From positions 372,001 through 436,000 of the forward strand of contig NZ_CP048020.1 in assembly GCF_010365865.1 (NCBI RefSeq): 64,000 nucleotides of DNA, given 5' to 3'. Source of the DNA: Treponema vincentii. Its GTDB lineage: Bacteria; Spirochaetota; Spirochaetia; Treponematales; Treponemataceae. Below the pieces are notes generated by a model. The model ran no database searches. It saw only the letters and a program-made list of their open reading frames with translations, and had not been told where the DNA came from. This document shows positions 25,562 through 34,015 of the stretch, piece by piece (the stretch's first letter is position 1; every line of letters begins with the position of its first letter). The translations under genes were made by a program, and so were the position numbers.

Positions 25562-26384
25562 GGCTGTTAGGCTTGGGCATTGTATAATAGAAGGAATCGA
25601 AGCGCGCCTTATTGCAAAAGAACAAGCCGCAGCTATTTTGTCTGCAAATGATAGTGAATCCGGTGCCGATACTACGGTCGCTCTGCACGGTTCAGAGGCG
25701 ATTACAACCGTCTTATCAGGTGCAGAGGTGATTGCAACCGGTATCAATACTCTTGCGACCGAAACCGGCGCCGCGACCGACTCCAAAGCAAATCCTACAA
25801 GTTTTATCCCGATTGCGGTTGACCCTACAGGAGAACTGATCGACATTTTGCACCCAGCTGCCGTCGTAGATGCCGTCATCGCAAAGAAAAATTGCGGTAC
25901 CCGCCTCGATATGGCGCCGCTTGTGATTGCGCTGGGGCCGGGCTTTACCGCAGGAAAAGATGCGCATATTGTTATCGAAACAATGCGCGGGCATAATTTA
26001 GCGCGATTGATTTATCGAGGAACGGCGCTTCCCAACACCGGCGTTCCCGGACTGGTCGGCGGAGAAAGCGTCTTGCGGGTTATCCATGCACCGGCGGAAG
26101 GTACGCTGCGCGTTATACACGATATCGGTTCTTCCGTTACCCGCGGTGAAGTCATCGCTCGCATCATACAGGCGGACGGTAGCATTATCGATGTTGCCGC
26201 TTCGCTTAACGGGATAATCCGCGGTATGCTGCCCGATGGGTTTGTCGTTCGACGCGGTCTCAAAATGGCGGATATAGACCCGCGCCTTACCGAATTGAAC
26301 AATTGCTTTACCATTTCCGACAAGGCACGCTCACTCGGTGGGGCGGTATTGACGGCGCTGCTATCCCGCGGTATCGTACCATGA
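25413..26384 (+). CDS. yqeB: Selenium-dependent molybdenum cofactor protein YqeB
   Basis: A 323-residue protein starting MKQSSPLIIVRGAGDLASGV at ATG 25413, with GAGGAG upstream; a 10-codon longer frame is less likely. Family motifs: GAGDLASG, LALETANPSAIRRTVAFSEAV, VVDAVIAKKN, ALGPGFTAGKDAHIVIETMRGHNLARLIYRG and GRGALLTA-like end (SLGGAVLTALLSRG). YqeB and YqeC are found where Mo-hydroxylases carry a labile selenium ligand; together with the selenoprotein at 3504 they show selenium use. A stretch of about 90 residues rich in Ala and Thr (about 79-140) may be a lineage-specific insertion. Confidence 0.87.
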   Translation: MKQSSPLIIVRGAGDLASGVLAVIHISGFRVLALETANPSAIRRTVAFSEAVRLGHCIIEGIEARLIAKEQAAAILSANDSESGADTTVALHGSEAITTVLSGAEVIATGINTLATETGAATDSKANPTSFIPIAVDPTGELIDILHPAAVVDAVIAKKNCGTRLDMAPLVIALGPGFTAGKDAHIVIETMRGHNLARLIYRGTALPNTGVPGLVGGESVLRVIHAPAEGTLRVIHDIGSSVTRGEVIARIIQADGSIIDVAASLNGIIRGMLPDGFVVRRGLKMADIDPRLTELNNCFTISDKARSLGGAVLTALLSRGIVP

Positions 26385-26393
26385 GATAGAACA

Positions 26394-26957
26394 ATGACGG
26401 AGCTGTGGATTTGCAGGCATAATGGGTTATCTTCAGAACAAGAGCGCACGCAAGCAAGAAAATTGTTGAAGGCTGCGCTTGTCGAACGGATTCCTCATTG
26501 TCCCGATCAGCTCCGGTTTGAATACGGAAAGTATGGAAAGCCGTACCTGAAAAATGCAGCGCTGCAATTCAGTTTATCGTATACGCATGGGGCATATATT
26601 ATTGCATTATCCGATGATGAGATCGGAGCTGACATTGAACGGCTGCGCGCTGCAAAACCGCATGTTGCAAGCCGCTGCTTTACCGATGCCGAAAACAGCT
26701 ATCTTTACCAAGACATGACATTGTTTGATAAACGGTTTTACGAGTTGTGGACACAAAAGGAGGCGTATCTCAAATACACGGGGAAGGGGTTTCATTGCTC
26801 ACCGAAAAGCGTTGATGTTTTAGCCCAACCTATTTACGAATGCCTCTATACGTTGACGGATGATGAGGTAATAATCTCGTTATGCGGTCGAAACATACAT
26901 CCCGTTTCGGTGTATAAGGTTTCCGACAAATGGAAAGAACCGCTAATGACCGATTGA
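26394..26957 (+). CDS. 4'-Phosphopantetheinyl transferase, Sfp type
   Basis: Activates acyl or peptidyl carrier proteins by adding phosphopantetheine from coenzyme A. A 187-residue protein with KYGKPYLKNAALQFSLSYTHGAYIIALSDDEIGADIE (the GxDxE Mg site) and FYELWTQKEAYLKYTGKGF, the two signature elements of the Sfp family. It lies 10 bp after yqeB. It may serve fatty-acid or secondary-metabolite carrier proteins elsewhere in the genome. Confidence 0.91.
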   Translation: MTELWICRHNGLSSEQERTQARKLLKAALVERIPHCPDQLRFEYGKYGKPYLKNAALQFSLSYTHGAYIIALSDDEIGADIERLRAAKPHVASRCFTDAENSYLYQDMTLFDKRFYELWTQKEAYLKYTGKGFHCSPKSVDVLAQPIYECLYTLTDDEVIISLCGRNIHPVSVYKVSDKWKEPLMTD

Positions 26958-26999
26958 GTTTTTAACGCTTCTATAAATTAGAAAGTAAAGAGGTATTTT

Positions 27000-27293
27000 A
27001 TGAATCAAAATACGGCGATACTGTGTGTTATCGGCGCTCTTTTGCTTATCATGTCGATAAGCTGGATTATCAACCTTGTACGGGCAGCTAAAAATAAGCA
27101 TCCGTTGCGCTGGCTGGGGCGCGTAGTATATATATCAGGCATCATTTGTATCGGTTTGAATGCAATCCGCAGTTGGCGAATCTATGAAGATAGCGCCGGT
27201 ATCGTTATCGCAGCTCATGTGATCGCTCTATTCAGTATTTTATCGGCATTTATCCGGTCTGAACGGCAGTACGATGAAAAAAACGACTTCTGA
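27000..27293 (+). CDS. Small membrane protein, three helices, unknown
   Basis: A 97-residue protein with three predicted membrane helices (about residues 5-25, 42-60, 67-87) and positive loops (KNKHPLRWLGR, RSERQYDEK). A ribosome site (AAAGAGG) lies before ATG 27000. Same direction as the Sfp gene, 42 bp behind. No family recognised. Confidence 0.65.
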   Translation: MNQNTAILCVIGALLLIMSISWIINLVRAAKNKHPLRWLGRVVYISGIICIGLNAIRSWRIYEDSAGIVIAAHVIALFSILSAFIRSERQYDEKNDF

Positions 27294-27371
27294 ATACGAT
27301 CGGATATCTACAGGTACCCTTTAAATGCGTCGAACAACGGTATTAATCGACGGCTGTGGGCGCTTAGTTTT

Positions 27372-28121
27372 TTAAAGTTTGGCATCCGCAGTATACGGCG
27401 GGCGGCGGAAGTGAAGGAACTCCGCCGCGTATTTTTGCGGATTGCATAAGTGTCCGCATCCGTTTGCAAGATGAAAAATATCGGTTGAGTTGAGTACTGC
27501 CGCGTCGAGGTTATGCTCTACGGAGATAACCGTAAGCCCCTGCTCAGTATTTAATTTTTTAATAAAAGCGTAGATTTCCTGCTGGCTCTGTATGTCGATT
27601 CCTGTTGACGGTTCATCAAGGATGAGCAAATCAGGTTCACCGATAAGCGCACGCGCTATATACATTTTTTGCAGCTGCCCGCCGGACAACGTTCCTGCCA
27701 AAGCATACTTATAATCGAGCAGCCGGACATCCGAAAGATAGCGGTCGATAACGCCTTTGTCGTGCTGCTTGCGCAATATCCGATACGAGTTTAACGTTTC
27801 GTAAACAGTAATGGGAAATCCCGTTATCGACGCTTTTTTTTGCGGTACATAGCCGACACTGCGCGCTCCGCACCGGATACTGCCCGTGTTGGGGGTTAAA
27901 AGTCCGAGAATCAGCTTTATCAACGTACTTTTCCCCGTACCGTTTTCGCCGACAATTGAGATGTATGCTCCTTTCTTAATCGTAAGGCAGAGATTTTCAA
28001 ATAATGCTTTTTTACCGGCGCCGTATTTAAAAGATAAGCCTTGAACACAGACCATCCCGCATGCATCTCCGTGCTCGTGTGCGGGAATAGAGGCCGGTTG
28101 AAGAGATTCTTGTTCGTTCAT
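27372..28121 (-). CDS. Metal-type ABC transporter ATPase (ZnuC/MntB-like), orphan
   Basis: A 249-residue ATPase: Walker A GENGTGKST, Q-loop VPQKKAS, signature LSGGQLQKMYIARAL, Walker B LLILDEPSTGID, H-loop SVEHNL. The sequence is closest to ATPases for zinc or manganese uptake, and the N-terminal HEHGDAC and C-terminal NGCGHLC would suit metal binding. No permease or binding-protein gene follows or precedes it, so partners must lie elsewhere. It begins 9 bp after the HDOD gene, apparently co-transcribed. Confidence 0.83.
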   Translation of the reverse strand: MNEQESLQPASIPAHEHGDACGMVCVQGLSFKYGAGKKALFENLCLTIKKGAYISIVGENGTGKSTLIKLILGLLTPNTGSIRCGARSVGYVPQKKASITGFPITVYETLNSYRILRKQHDKGVIDRYLSDVRLLDYKYALAGTLSGGQLQKMYIARALIGEPDLLILDEPSTGIDIQSQQEIYAFIKKLNTEQGLTVISVEHNLDAAVLNSTDIFHLANGCGHLCNPQKYAAEFLHFRRPPYTADAKL

Positions 28122-28130
28122 ACTAATGTG

Positions 28131-29618
28131 TTATACGGGTTCGTGGAATTTGGCATTGAGCTTCCCGCATAGTTCACGTAACTGTGCCTCATTTTCAATA
28201 TTATGCTGCTTTAATAAGACCGGTGGAATTTGATAATAACTGATATTACCGTCAAAAAACTGCAACATAAATTCGGCAAAACTGACCGTAGAAACGAGCT
28301 CATAATATTTTTTAGGGGCAGCTTCCGGTTCGTATTGGTATTTTATCGTATTGATAATAGCTGCGGGGAGATGCCATTTTTCCGCAACGGCAACACCGAT
28401 TGCTTGGTGCTCCATGCCCGACATCACGCTCTTTATGACCTGATCGGGGATATTTTTTTCGGCTTGCAAGGTTTTGATTTTTTCCAGTACTTCCGGATAA
28501 ATGGAACTGAATACAATCTTACCTAAATCATGTAACAAGGCGCAGACATATATTTCTTCGAGAAGATGGGTTTTCCCTTGCATTTTAGCAAGGTTATATG
28601 CAAAAAATGCACATCGATATGTGTGGTTCCATAGTCTTTTCTGTTCATTTCCCGTTACTTTTAAAACTTGTAGCGTCCCAACGGAATACAACAGATGTTG
28701 AATACCCCGTAAACCGGCCATTTTGACCGCTTCGGTAATGCTCATACATTCCTTTGTAAGGCCGAACGCAACCGAATTGACGAGTTTTAAAAGATCGGTT
28801 GTTAACGCAATATCATCGCTGATAAAAGATGCAATTGTCCCCATCGTTGCATTCGGATCGTTGATGAGATGCTGTATTTGCATGATTTTTTCGGGGAATT
28901 GTGGGATTTCTTCAATATAATTGACAATCGTTTTAGTCAATTCCACCAAATGCCGGTTTGCTTCAAAATCAATTGGAATGGTAATCCGATTAATTGTTAA
29001 ATCTTTTTCGGCAATCAATTCAAATGCATCCTCTTGCAAACCGATTTTTTTAAGCATAAGGAGCATAATAATTAAACCAAGTCCCGCCCCTTCCGTATCG
29101 TCGATCGCCTGCATAAAGGCTTGATCCATATTTTCATAGTCTCGTGCAACCACCATTCGGTCGAAAATACGCTTAAATTCTGTTGCGACCATTTGGACAT
29201 TGTTTCGTACTTCGAAAATAATGTGTCCCTGCTTTACCTGCATAATAACTTTAATATAAAGACCCGCTTTTTTTTGTTGCTGCAGATAGTATTCAATGTT
29301 ATCGAGACTTTCTTGTTTAAAATTAAGCATTCCCTCGTCGTAGGACTTTTGGTCATAGATATCGAAGCCCTTTTCTTTAAAATATACCCGTTTGGTATTT
29401 GCCTTCTTCGCATTTGTGGTCAGTTCATTGAGGCAATAGACAATATAGTCTTGGATTGCGTCCTGATGAATTGCTCCGAGGAAAGCCTTTGCAACATCGA
29501 CGATATAGGTTTCCGTTTCCTTAGGGAGCGTATAAGTATTAATCGAGATGGGAATATTCATCTGCACCGCTTGTTTAATTTTGTTTTTATCTACCGGTAT
29601 AGTTGCAACAGTATCCAT
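28131..29618 (-). CDS. HDOD-domain regulator with N-terminal histidine-kinase-like ATPase region
   Basis: A 495-residue cytoplasmic protein. Residues about 60-215 look like a GHKL ATPase (N-box CLNELTTNAKKAN, G-box DDTEGAGLGLIIMLLMLKKI). Residues about 240-440 form an HDOD domain (FPEKIMQIQHLINDPNATMGTIASFISDDIALTTDLLKLVNSVAFGL; CALLHDLGKIVFSS; EHQAIGVAVAEKWHLP). HDOD proteins act in signalling but usually lack phosphodiesterase activity; here HD is kept in LLHDLGK. There is no phospho-acceptor domain. Upstream lies the large structured repeat at 29676. Confidence 0.85.
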   Translation of the reverse strand: MDTVATIPVDKNKIKQAVQMNIPISINTYTLPKETETYIVDVAKAFLGAIHQDAIQDYIVYCLNELTTNAKKANTKRVYFKEKGFDIYDQKSYDEGMLNFKQESLDNIEYYLQQQKKAGLYIKVIMQVKQGHIIFEVRNNVQMVATEFKRIFDRMVVARDYENMDQAFMQAIDDTEGAGLGLIIMLLMLKKIGLQEDAFELIAEKDLTINRITIPIDFEANRHLVELTKTIVNYIEEIPQFPEKIMQIQHLINDPNATMGTIASFISDDIALTTDLLKLVNSVAFGLTKECMSITEAVKMAGLRGIQHLLYSVGTLQVLKVTGNEQKRLWNHTYRCAFFAYNLAKMQGKTHLLEEIYVCALLHDLGKIVFSSIYPEVLEKIKTLQAEKNIPDQVIKSVMSGMEHQAIGVAVAEKWHLPAAIINTIKYQYEPEAAPKKYYELVSTVSFAEFMLQFFDGNISYYQIPPVLLKQHNIENEAQLRELCGKLNAKFHEPV

Positions 29619-29675
29619 ATATTCAGTATATGAGAGATTGATAATTTTCGCAATGCTTTATATTGATATTCCTAG

Positions 29676-29818
29676 GGTAAACGCATTAGGCCGTCTTTTT
29701 AACAACCCCGCAGAAAAATTGAAACTATTCGACCAGAGTTGAATCTCTTCGTGATTCAAATGGTCTCACAGTCTCAATTTTTCTGCGATTTTTATCTACC
29801 CTGCCTGATGTGTTTACC
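29676..29818 (+). repeat. Structured repeat copy A (nested inverted repeats)
   Basis: A 143-bp element. Outer arms GGTAAACGCATTAGGC (29676-29691) and GCCTGATGTGTTTACC (29803-29818) pair with two mismatches. Inner arms CGCAGAAAAATTGA (29709-29722) and TCAATTTTTCTGCG (29774-29787) pair perfectly. At the top GACCA/TGGTC and TTGAATC/GATTCAA pair. The single-stranded joints AACAACCCCG and ATTTTTATC recur in all copies. It lies between divergent genes (HDOD regulator and nfnA). Copies B, C and D are at 42472, 55244 and 60799, all in the same orientation. Confidence 0.88.
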
Positions 29819-29832
29819 TATTTGCTAGAAAA

Positions 29833-30053
29833 CTGTGCGAAATTTTATTTCCCTGAAATGCAACAGTTGAATAAAATATGAATTTTTGAAACCGTTGCAT
29901 TGGTGCGCCTCAGGCGCACACGTCAATACGCAAGTTTTCGAAAGAAAACTTGACGGTTAAGATGAGCGGCAGCATTGTAGACGCTCATCTTATACCTATG
30001 AAATTTCGCACAGAAGGAAGGCAACCGCTAAAAATATTTTTGATACGGTTGCC
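29833..30053 (+). repeat. Second hairpin module after copy A, with inserted hairpins
   Basis: CTGTGCGAAATTT (29833-29845) pairs perfectly with AAATTTCGCACAG (30001-30013), but 155 bp lie between. That insert folds into its own stems: ATGCAAC/GTTGCAT, TGCGCC-TCA-GGCGCA, CAAGTTTTC-GAAA-GAAAACTTG (a GAAA-capped 9-bp stem) and AAGATGAGCG/CGCTCATCTT. Then GGCAACCG (30020-30027) pairs with CGGTTGCC (30046-30053). Copy B has the same two hairpins without the insert. From 30054 to 30144 only the likely leader of nfnA remains. Confidence 0.78.
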
Positions 30054-30144
30054 CTGTTGATATTCCGTACCATTACGAGTAAAATAGCACGAAATGTGTA
30101 TCACCTATAAATGATACCATATTTTATCTATATAAAGAGGTCGA

Positions 30145-30993
30145 ATGATTCACACGATTTTAGAGAAGAAACAATTCTCAAAAGATGTTTTCTATCTGCG
30201 CGTTGCGGCACCGGAAATTGCCCGTCAGAGAAAGGCAGGACAATTTGTTATTATTCAGCTTGATATCGATTACGGCGAGCGCATTCCGCTTACCATCGCC
30301 GATGCCGATCCTTCCGAAGGGTGGATAGCCCTTGTCGTTCAGGCAGTTGGGGCAACCACGATTAAGCTCTGCCGAAAAGAAGTAGGCGATTCGATTGCGG
30401 CAATTCTCAGTCCGCTCGGTAATCCCACGCATATTGCAAAGGTCGGAAAAGTTGTCTGTGTCGGCGGCGGTATTGGTACGGCGCCTTTACACCCGATTGC
30501 CCAAGCTTATAAACGTGCCGGTAATGAAGTTATCATTATCATCGGCGGTCGTACAAAAGAACTCGTGATTTTCGAGGAAGAAATGCGCAAGATAGCGGAT
30601 GAGCTCATTATCGTAACGGATGATGGAAGCTACGGCCGAAAAGCGCTGGTTACCGAACCGTTAAAGGAAATCTGCGAAAGCGCAGCGCCGCCTCAAGAGG
30701 TTATCGCAATCGGTCCACCGATTATGATGAAGTTCTGCGCAGCAACAACTCGTCCGTTCGGAATACACACGGTGGTCTCGTTAAATACGATTATGATTGA
30801 TGGCACTGGAATGTGCGGAGGATGTCGCGTTACGGTTGACGGAAAGACAAAGTTTGTCTGTGTAGATGGACCTGAATTTGACGGACACAAAGTCGATTTT
30901 GACAATATGATGATGCGGATGAAGGCCTTTAAGGAACGGGAAGATCACGATCGTCATGCATGCAGAATTGGACTGTCAAACGGCGCCAATTAA
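30145..30993 (+). CDS. nfnA: NADH-dependent ferredoxin:NADP+ oxidoreductase subunit A (NfnA/SudB-like)
   Basis: A 282-residue FAD/NAD-binding subunit: IPLTIADADPSEGWIALVVQAVGATT (FAD region), VVCVGGGIGTAPLHPIAQAYK (NAD loop) and a C-terminal iron-sulphur motif GTGMCGGCRVTVDGKTKFVCVDGPEFDGH with the Cys residues for a [2Fe-2S] cluster. Together with NfnB it catalyses flavin-based electron bifurcation between NADH, NADPH and ferredoxin. A ribosome site AAAGAGG precedes ATG 30145. This enzyme balances cofactors during amino-acid fermentation. Confidence 0.88.
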   Translation: MIHTILEKKQFSKDVFYLRVAAPEIARQRKAGQFVIIQLDIDYGERIPLTIADADPSEGWIALVVQAVGATTIKLCRKEVGDSIAAILSPLGNPTHIAKVGKVVCVGGGIGTAPLHPIAQAYKRAGNEVIIIIGGRTKELVIFEEEMRKIADELIIVTDDGSYGRKALVTEPLKEICESAAPPQEVIAIGPPIMMKFCAATTRPFGIHTVVSLNTIMIDGTGMCGGCRVTVDGKTKFVCVDGPEFDGHKVDFDNMMMRMKAFKEREDHDRHACRIGLSNGAN

Positions 30994-31048
30994 TCCGAAC
31001 AAGGATGAACCGGCATTTTCGGAGACTTGCCGGATAGAGGAGTATGAA

Positions 31049-32560
31049 ATGGAAAATGAAAATACAAATACCGAACATCACTATGTGCCCCGTGAAGAAC
31101 TTGCGGAACAGGCAAAAACATATTGGGGCGAACTGAAAGATAAAGAATTAAAAATGAAGGATCGCGGCGCTATCCCGATACAGGAAATGCCGGTACTTGA
31201 ACCGCATGCCAGAGCCCGCCTTATGGACGAGGTTGCAACCGGCTATACCGAAGAACAGGCGCGGATAGAGGCGGAACGTTGCTTAAACTGTAAGAACCGC
31301 CCCTGCGTACAGGGTTGTCCGGTCGGTATACCCATCCCCGAATTTATCACCTGTATTCAGAAGGGAGATTTTAAGGCTTCTGTCGATACGATTAAAACGA
31401 CGAACTTGCTTCCCGCTATCTGCGGCCGCGTATGTCCGCAAGAAAAACAGTGCCAAGCAGTATGTACCGTCGGCAAAATGCATAAATCAGTGGATAAGGC
31501 GGTTGCAATCGGCAGATTGGAACGCTTTGTTGCGGATTGGGAACGAAACAATAATAAGACGACGATTCCACCGGTTGCTCCCGATACCGGAAAGAAAGTC
31601 GCAATTATCGGATCGGAACCTGCGGGACTTGCCGCCGCTGCCGATATCCGCCGTGCCGGTCATGCGGTAACCGTATTCGAAGCATTCCATAAAACGGGCG
31701 GCGTTATGGTGTACGGAATCCCCGAATTCCGGCTCCCCAAAGACATTGTCGCTAAAGAAGTGGAAAATCTTAAAAAGATGGGCGTCAAATTTGAAACCAA
31801 CTTTTTAGTCGGACGGACGGCAACGCTGGAACAGCTGCTTCAAGAAGACGGATTCGATGCAGCCTTTATCGGTACCGGCGCTGGGCTTCCTAAGTTTATG
31901 AACATTGAGGGAGAAAACCTCATCGGCGTATTCAGCGCAAACGAATACCTAACTCGCGCCAATTTGATGAAAGCCTATCAGGAAGATAAAGCGGATACGC
32001 CGCTGTATCCTGCAAAGGTTGTTGCGGTTATCGGCGGCGGGAACGTCGCGATGGATGCCGCCCGTATGGGATACCGGCTCGGCGCCGACAAAGTGTACTG
32101 TATTTATCGCCGCACCCGTGCCGAAATGCCCGCCCGTGCCGAAGAAATCGCCCATGCGGAAGAAGAAGGCGTTGAGTTCTGCTTTTTGCAAAACCCGACA
32201 CGCTTTATCGGCGACAAAGACGGCAAGGTGTGCGCAGTCGAAGTACTAAACTACGAACTCGGCGAACCCGACGCTTCCGGCCGCCGCAGCCCCGTCGCCA
32301 TTCCGGGCACCGAACACCAAATCCCGGTGGATACGGTTATCGTTGCGCTCGGCAATAGCTCTAACCCGCTGATGGCAAAGACGACGGAAGGATTGCAGGT
32401 AACCAAGACCGGCAACATCATCGTCGATGAAAACCAGAAAACCAGTATCCCGAAAGTGTGGTCGGGCGGAGACATCGTACTCGGTGCGGCAACTGTCATC
32501 CTCGCTATGGGCGAAGGGCGCAAAGCGGCGGCGAGCATTAACGAATATCTAGCGCAGTAA
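31049..32560 (+). CDS. nfnB: NADH-dependent ferredoxin:NADP+ oxidoreductase subunit B (NfnB / glutamate synthase small subunit type)
   Basis: A flavoprotein of about 503 residues. Start ATG 31049 is chosen for its GAGGAG site; an alternative ATG 30956 overlaps nfnA by 38 bp. N-terminal Fe-S motifs: [23 protein letters not shown] and [19 protein letters not shown] and NAD domains: [62 protein letters not shown], and [13 protein letters not shown]. The first Rossmann loop reads GSEPAG, with Glu (codon 31616-31618) in place of the conserved second Gly of GxGxxG. Everything else is typical. In operon with nfnA and tnaA. Confidence 0.88.
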   Translation: MENENTNTEHHYVPREELAEQAKTYWGELKDKELKMKDRGAIPIQEMPVLEPHARARLMDEVATGYTEEQARIEAERCLNCKNRPCVQGCPVGIPIPEFITCIQKGDFKASVDTIKTTNLLPAICGRVCPQEKQCQAVCTVGKMHKSVDKAVAIGRLERFVADWERNNNKTTIPPVAPDTGKKVAIIGSEPAGLAAAADIRRAGHAVTVFEAFHKTGGVMVYGIPEFRLPKDIVAKEVENLKKMGVKFETNFLVGRTATLEQLLQEDGFDAAFIGTGAGLPKFMNIEGENLIGVFSANEYLTRANLMKAYQEDKADTPLYPAKVVAVIGGGNVAMDAARMGYRLGADKVYCIYRRTRAEMPARAEEIAHAEEEGVEFCFLQNPTRFIGDKDGKVCAVEVLNYELGEPDASGRRSPVAIPGTEHQIPVDTVIVALGNSSNPLMAKTTEGLQVTKTGNIIVDENQKTSIPKVWSGGDIVLGAATVILAMGEGRKAAASINEYLAQ

Positions 32561-32576
32561 AAAAGGAGAAAACCGT

Positions 32577-33956
32577 ATGAAAAAGTATGTGCCGGAACCG
32601 TTTAGAATCAAAATGGTAGAGCCCATCAAGATGACAACCCGCGAAGAGCGTATCAAAAAGCTTGAAGCGGCCAAGTACAATATGTTCAACCTGCGCGGGG
32701 AAGATGTGTACATCGACTTATTAACCGACAGCGGAACAAACGCAATGAGCGATAGACAGTGGGCGGGCGTCATGGTCGGGGATGAGGCGTATGCCGGCGG
32801 CAAAAGCTACTTTAAATTGCTCGAAGCGGGACAGGATATTTTCGGATACGAATTTATCCAGCCGGTACATCAAGGCCGTGCAGCGGAAAAAGTTATGTTC
32901 CCCTTATTGCTTAAAAAAGGGCAGTTCGCTATTTCCAATATGTTCTTTGATACGACACGAGCTCACGTAACATTATCCGGCGGAAAACCGGTAGACTGCG
33001 TGTGTGCGGAAGCAAAAAAACCGTCCGTCTATGCTCCGTTTAAGGGCAATATGGACGTTGAAAAACTTGAAAAGTATATCAACGAATGCGGAAAAGAAAA
33101 TGTCGGCATGATTGTTATGACTATTACCAATAATTCAGCCGGCGGTCAGCCCGTGTCGATGCAAAACATCCGTGAGGTTTCTGCGGTCGCAAAAAAATAC
33201 GGCATCTTGTTTAATATCGATGCCGCTCGTTTTGCGGAAAACGCCTATTTTATCAAAGAACGCGAAGCGGGATATGACAATAAATCCATTAAAGATATTG
33301 TCCGCGAGATGTTCAGCTATGCCGACACCTTTACGATGAGCGCAAAAAAGGATGCAATCGTCAACATGGGCGGTCTTATCGGTATTAAAAACAACAAAGA
33401 TATTTACCAGCTGATTAAAGGCAACTGTATTTCGTTTGAAGGTTTTATTACCTACGGCGGTCTTTCCGGCCGCGATTTGGAAGCCTTGGCTATCGGTCTC
33501 TACGAAGGTATCGATGAAGAATATCTGAAATACCGCAATGCTTCTATGGAATATTTGGCATCTCAGCTGCTTGATGCCGGTGTTGCCATTCAGAATCCTG
33601 CAGGCGGGCATGGTGTCTATGTCGATGCAAACGCAATGTTCCCGCATATTCCCTACTATGAATTCCCCGGCCATACGCTCTGCGTAGAGCTGTACAAAGA
33701 AGCAGGTATCCGTACCTGCGATATCGGTTCATTCATGCTCGGCAATGATCCTGAAACGGGCAAGCAGATTAAGTCCGAGTTTGAGTTTGCGCGGCTTGCG
33801 ATCCCGCGGCGTGTGTATACGCAGGCTCATTTGGATGTTATTGCCGAAGCGTTAATCACCATAAAGGATAGGGCTTCGCAGGTGAAAGGGTACCGTATTA
33901 TTTGGGAACCGCCGATTTTGCGCCACTTCCAAGCTCATTTGGAACCTATTAAATAG
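32577..33956 (+). CDS. tnaA: Tryptophanase (L-tryptophan indole-lyase)
   Basis: PLP enzyme that splits tryptophan into indole, pyruvate and ammonia. A 459-residue protein with [76 protein letters not shown] and the PLP-Lys segment [16 protein letters not shown]. It is distinguished from tyrosine phenol-lyase by FFDTTRAH (Asp, as in TnaA; Thr in TPL) and by [12 protein letters not shown] (Ile, as in TnaA; Arg in TPL). Ribosome site AAAGGAG before ATG 32577, 16 bp after nfnB. Followed by a transporter of the matching family. Substrate assignment is strong but based on known family positions. Confidence 0.88.
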   Translation: MKKYVPEPFRIKMVEPIKMTTREERIKKLEAAKYNMFNLRGEDVYIDLLTDSGTNAMSDRQWAGVMVGDEAYAGGKSYFKLLEAGQDIFGYEFIQPVHQGRAAEKVMFPLLLKKGQFAISNMFFDTTRAHVTLSGGKPVDCVCAEAKKPSVYAPFKGNMDVEKLEKYINECGKENVGMIVMTITNNSAGGQPVSMQNIREVSAVAKKYGILFNIDAARFAENAYFIKEREAGYDNKSIKDIVREMFSYADTFTMSAKKDAIVNMGGLIGIKNNKDIYQLIKGNCISFEGFITYGGLSGRDLEALAIGLYEGIDEEYLKYRNASMEYLASQLLDAGVAIQNPAGGHGVYVDANAMFPHIPYYEFPGHTLCVELYKEAGIRTCDIGSFMLGNDPETGKQIKSEFEFARLAIPRRVYTQAHLDVIAEALITIKDRASQVKGYRIIWEPPILRHFQAHLEPIK

Positions 33957-34015
33957 CCAAGCGGGTATTCGGAGCGCAAAACGTACTAATCCACTAATCC
34001 ACCTATTAAAAAGAA

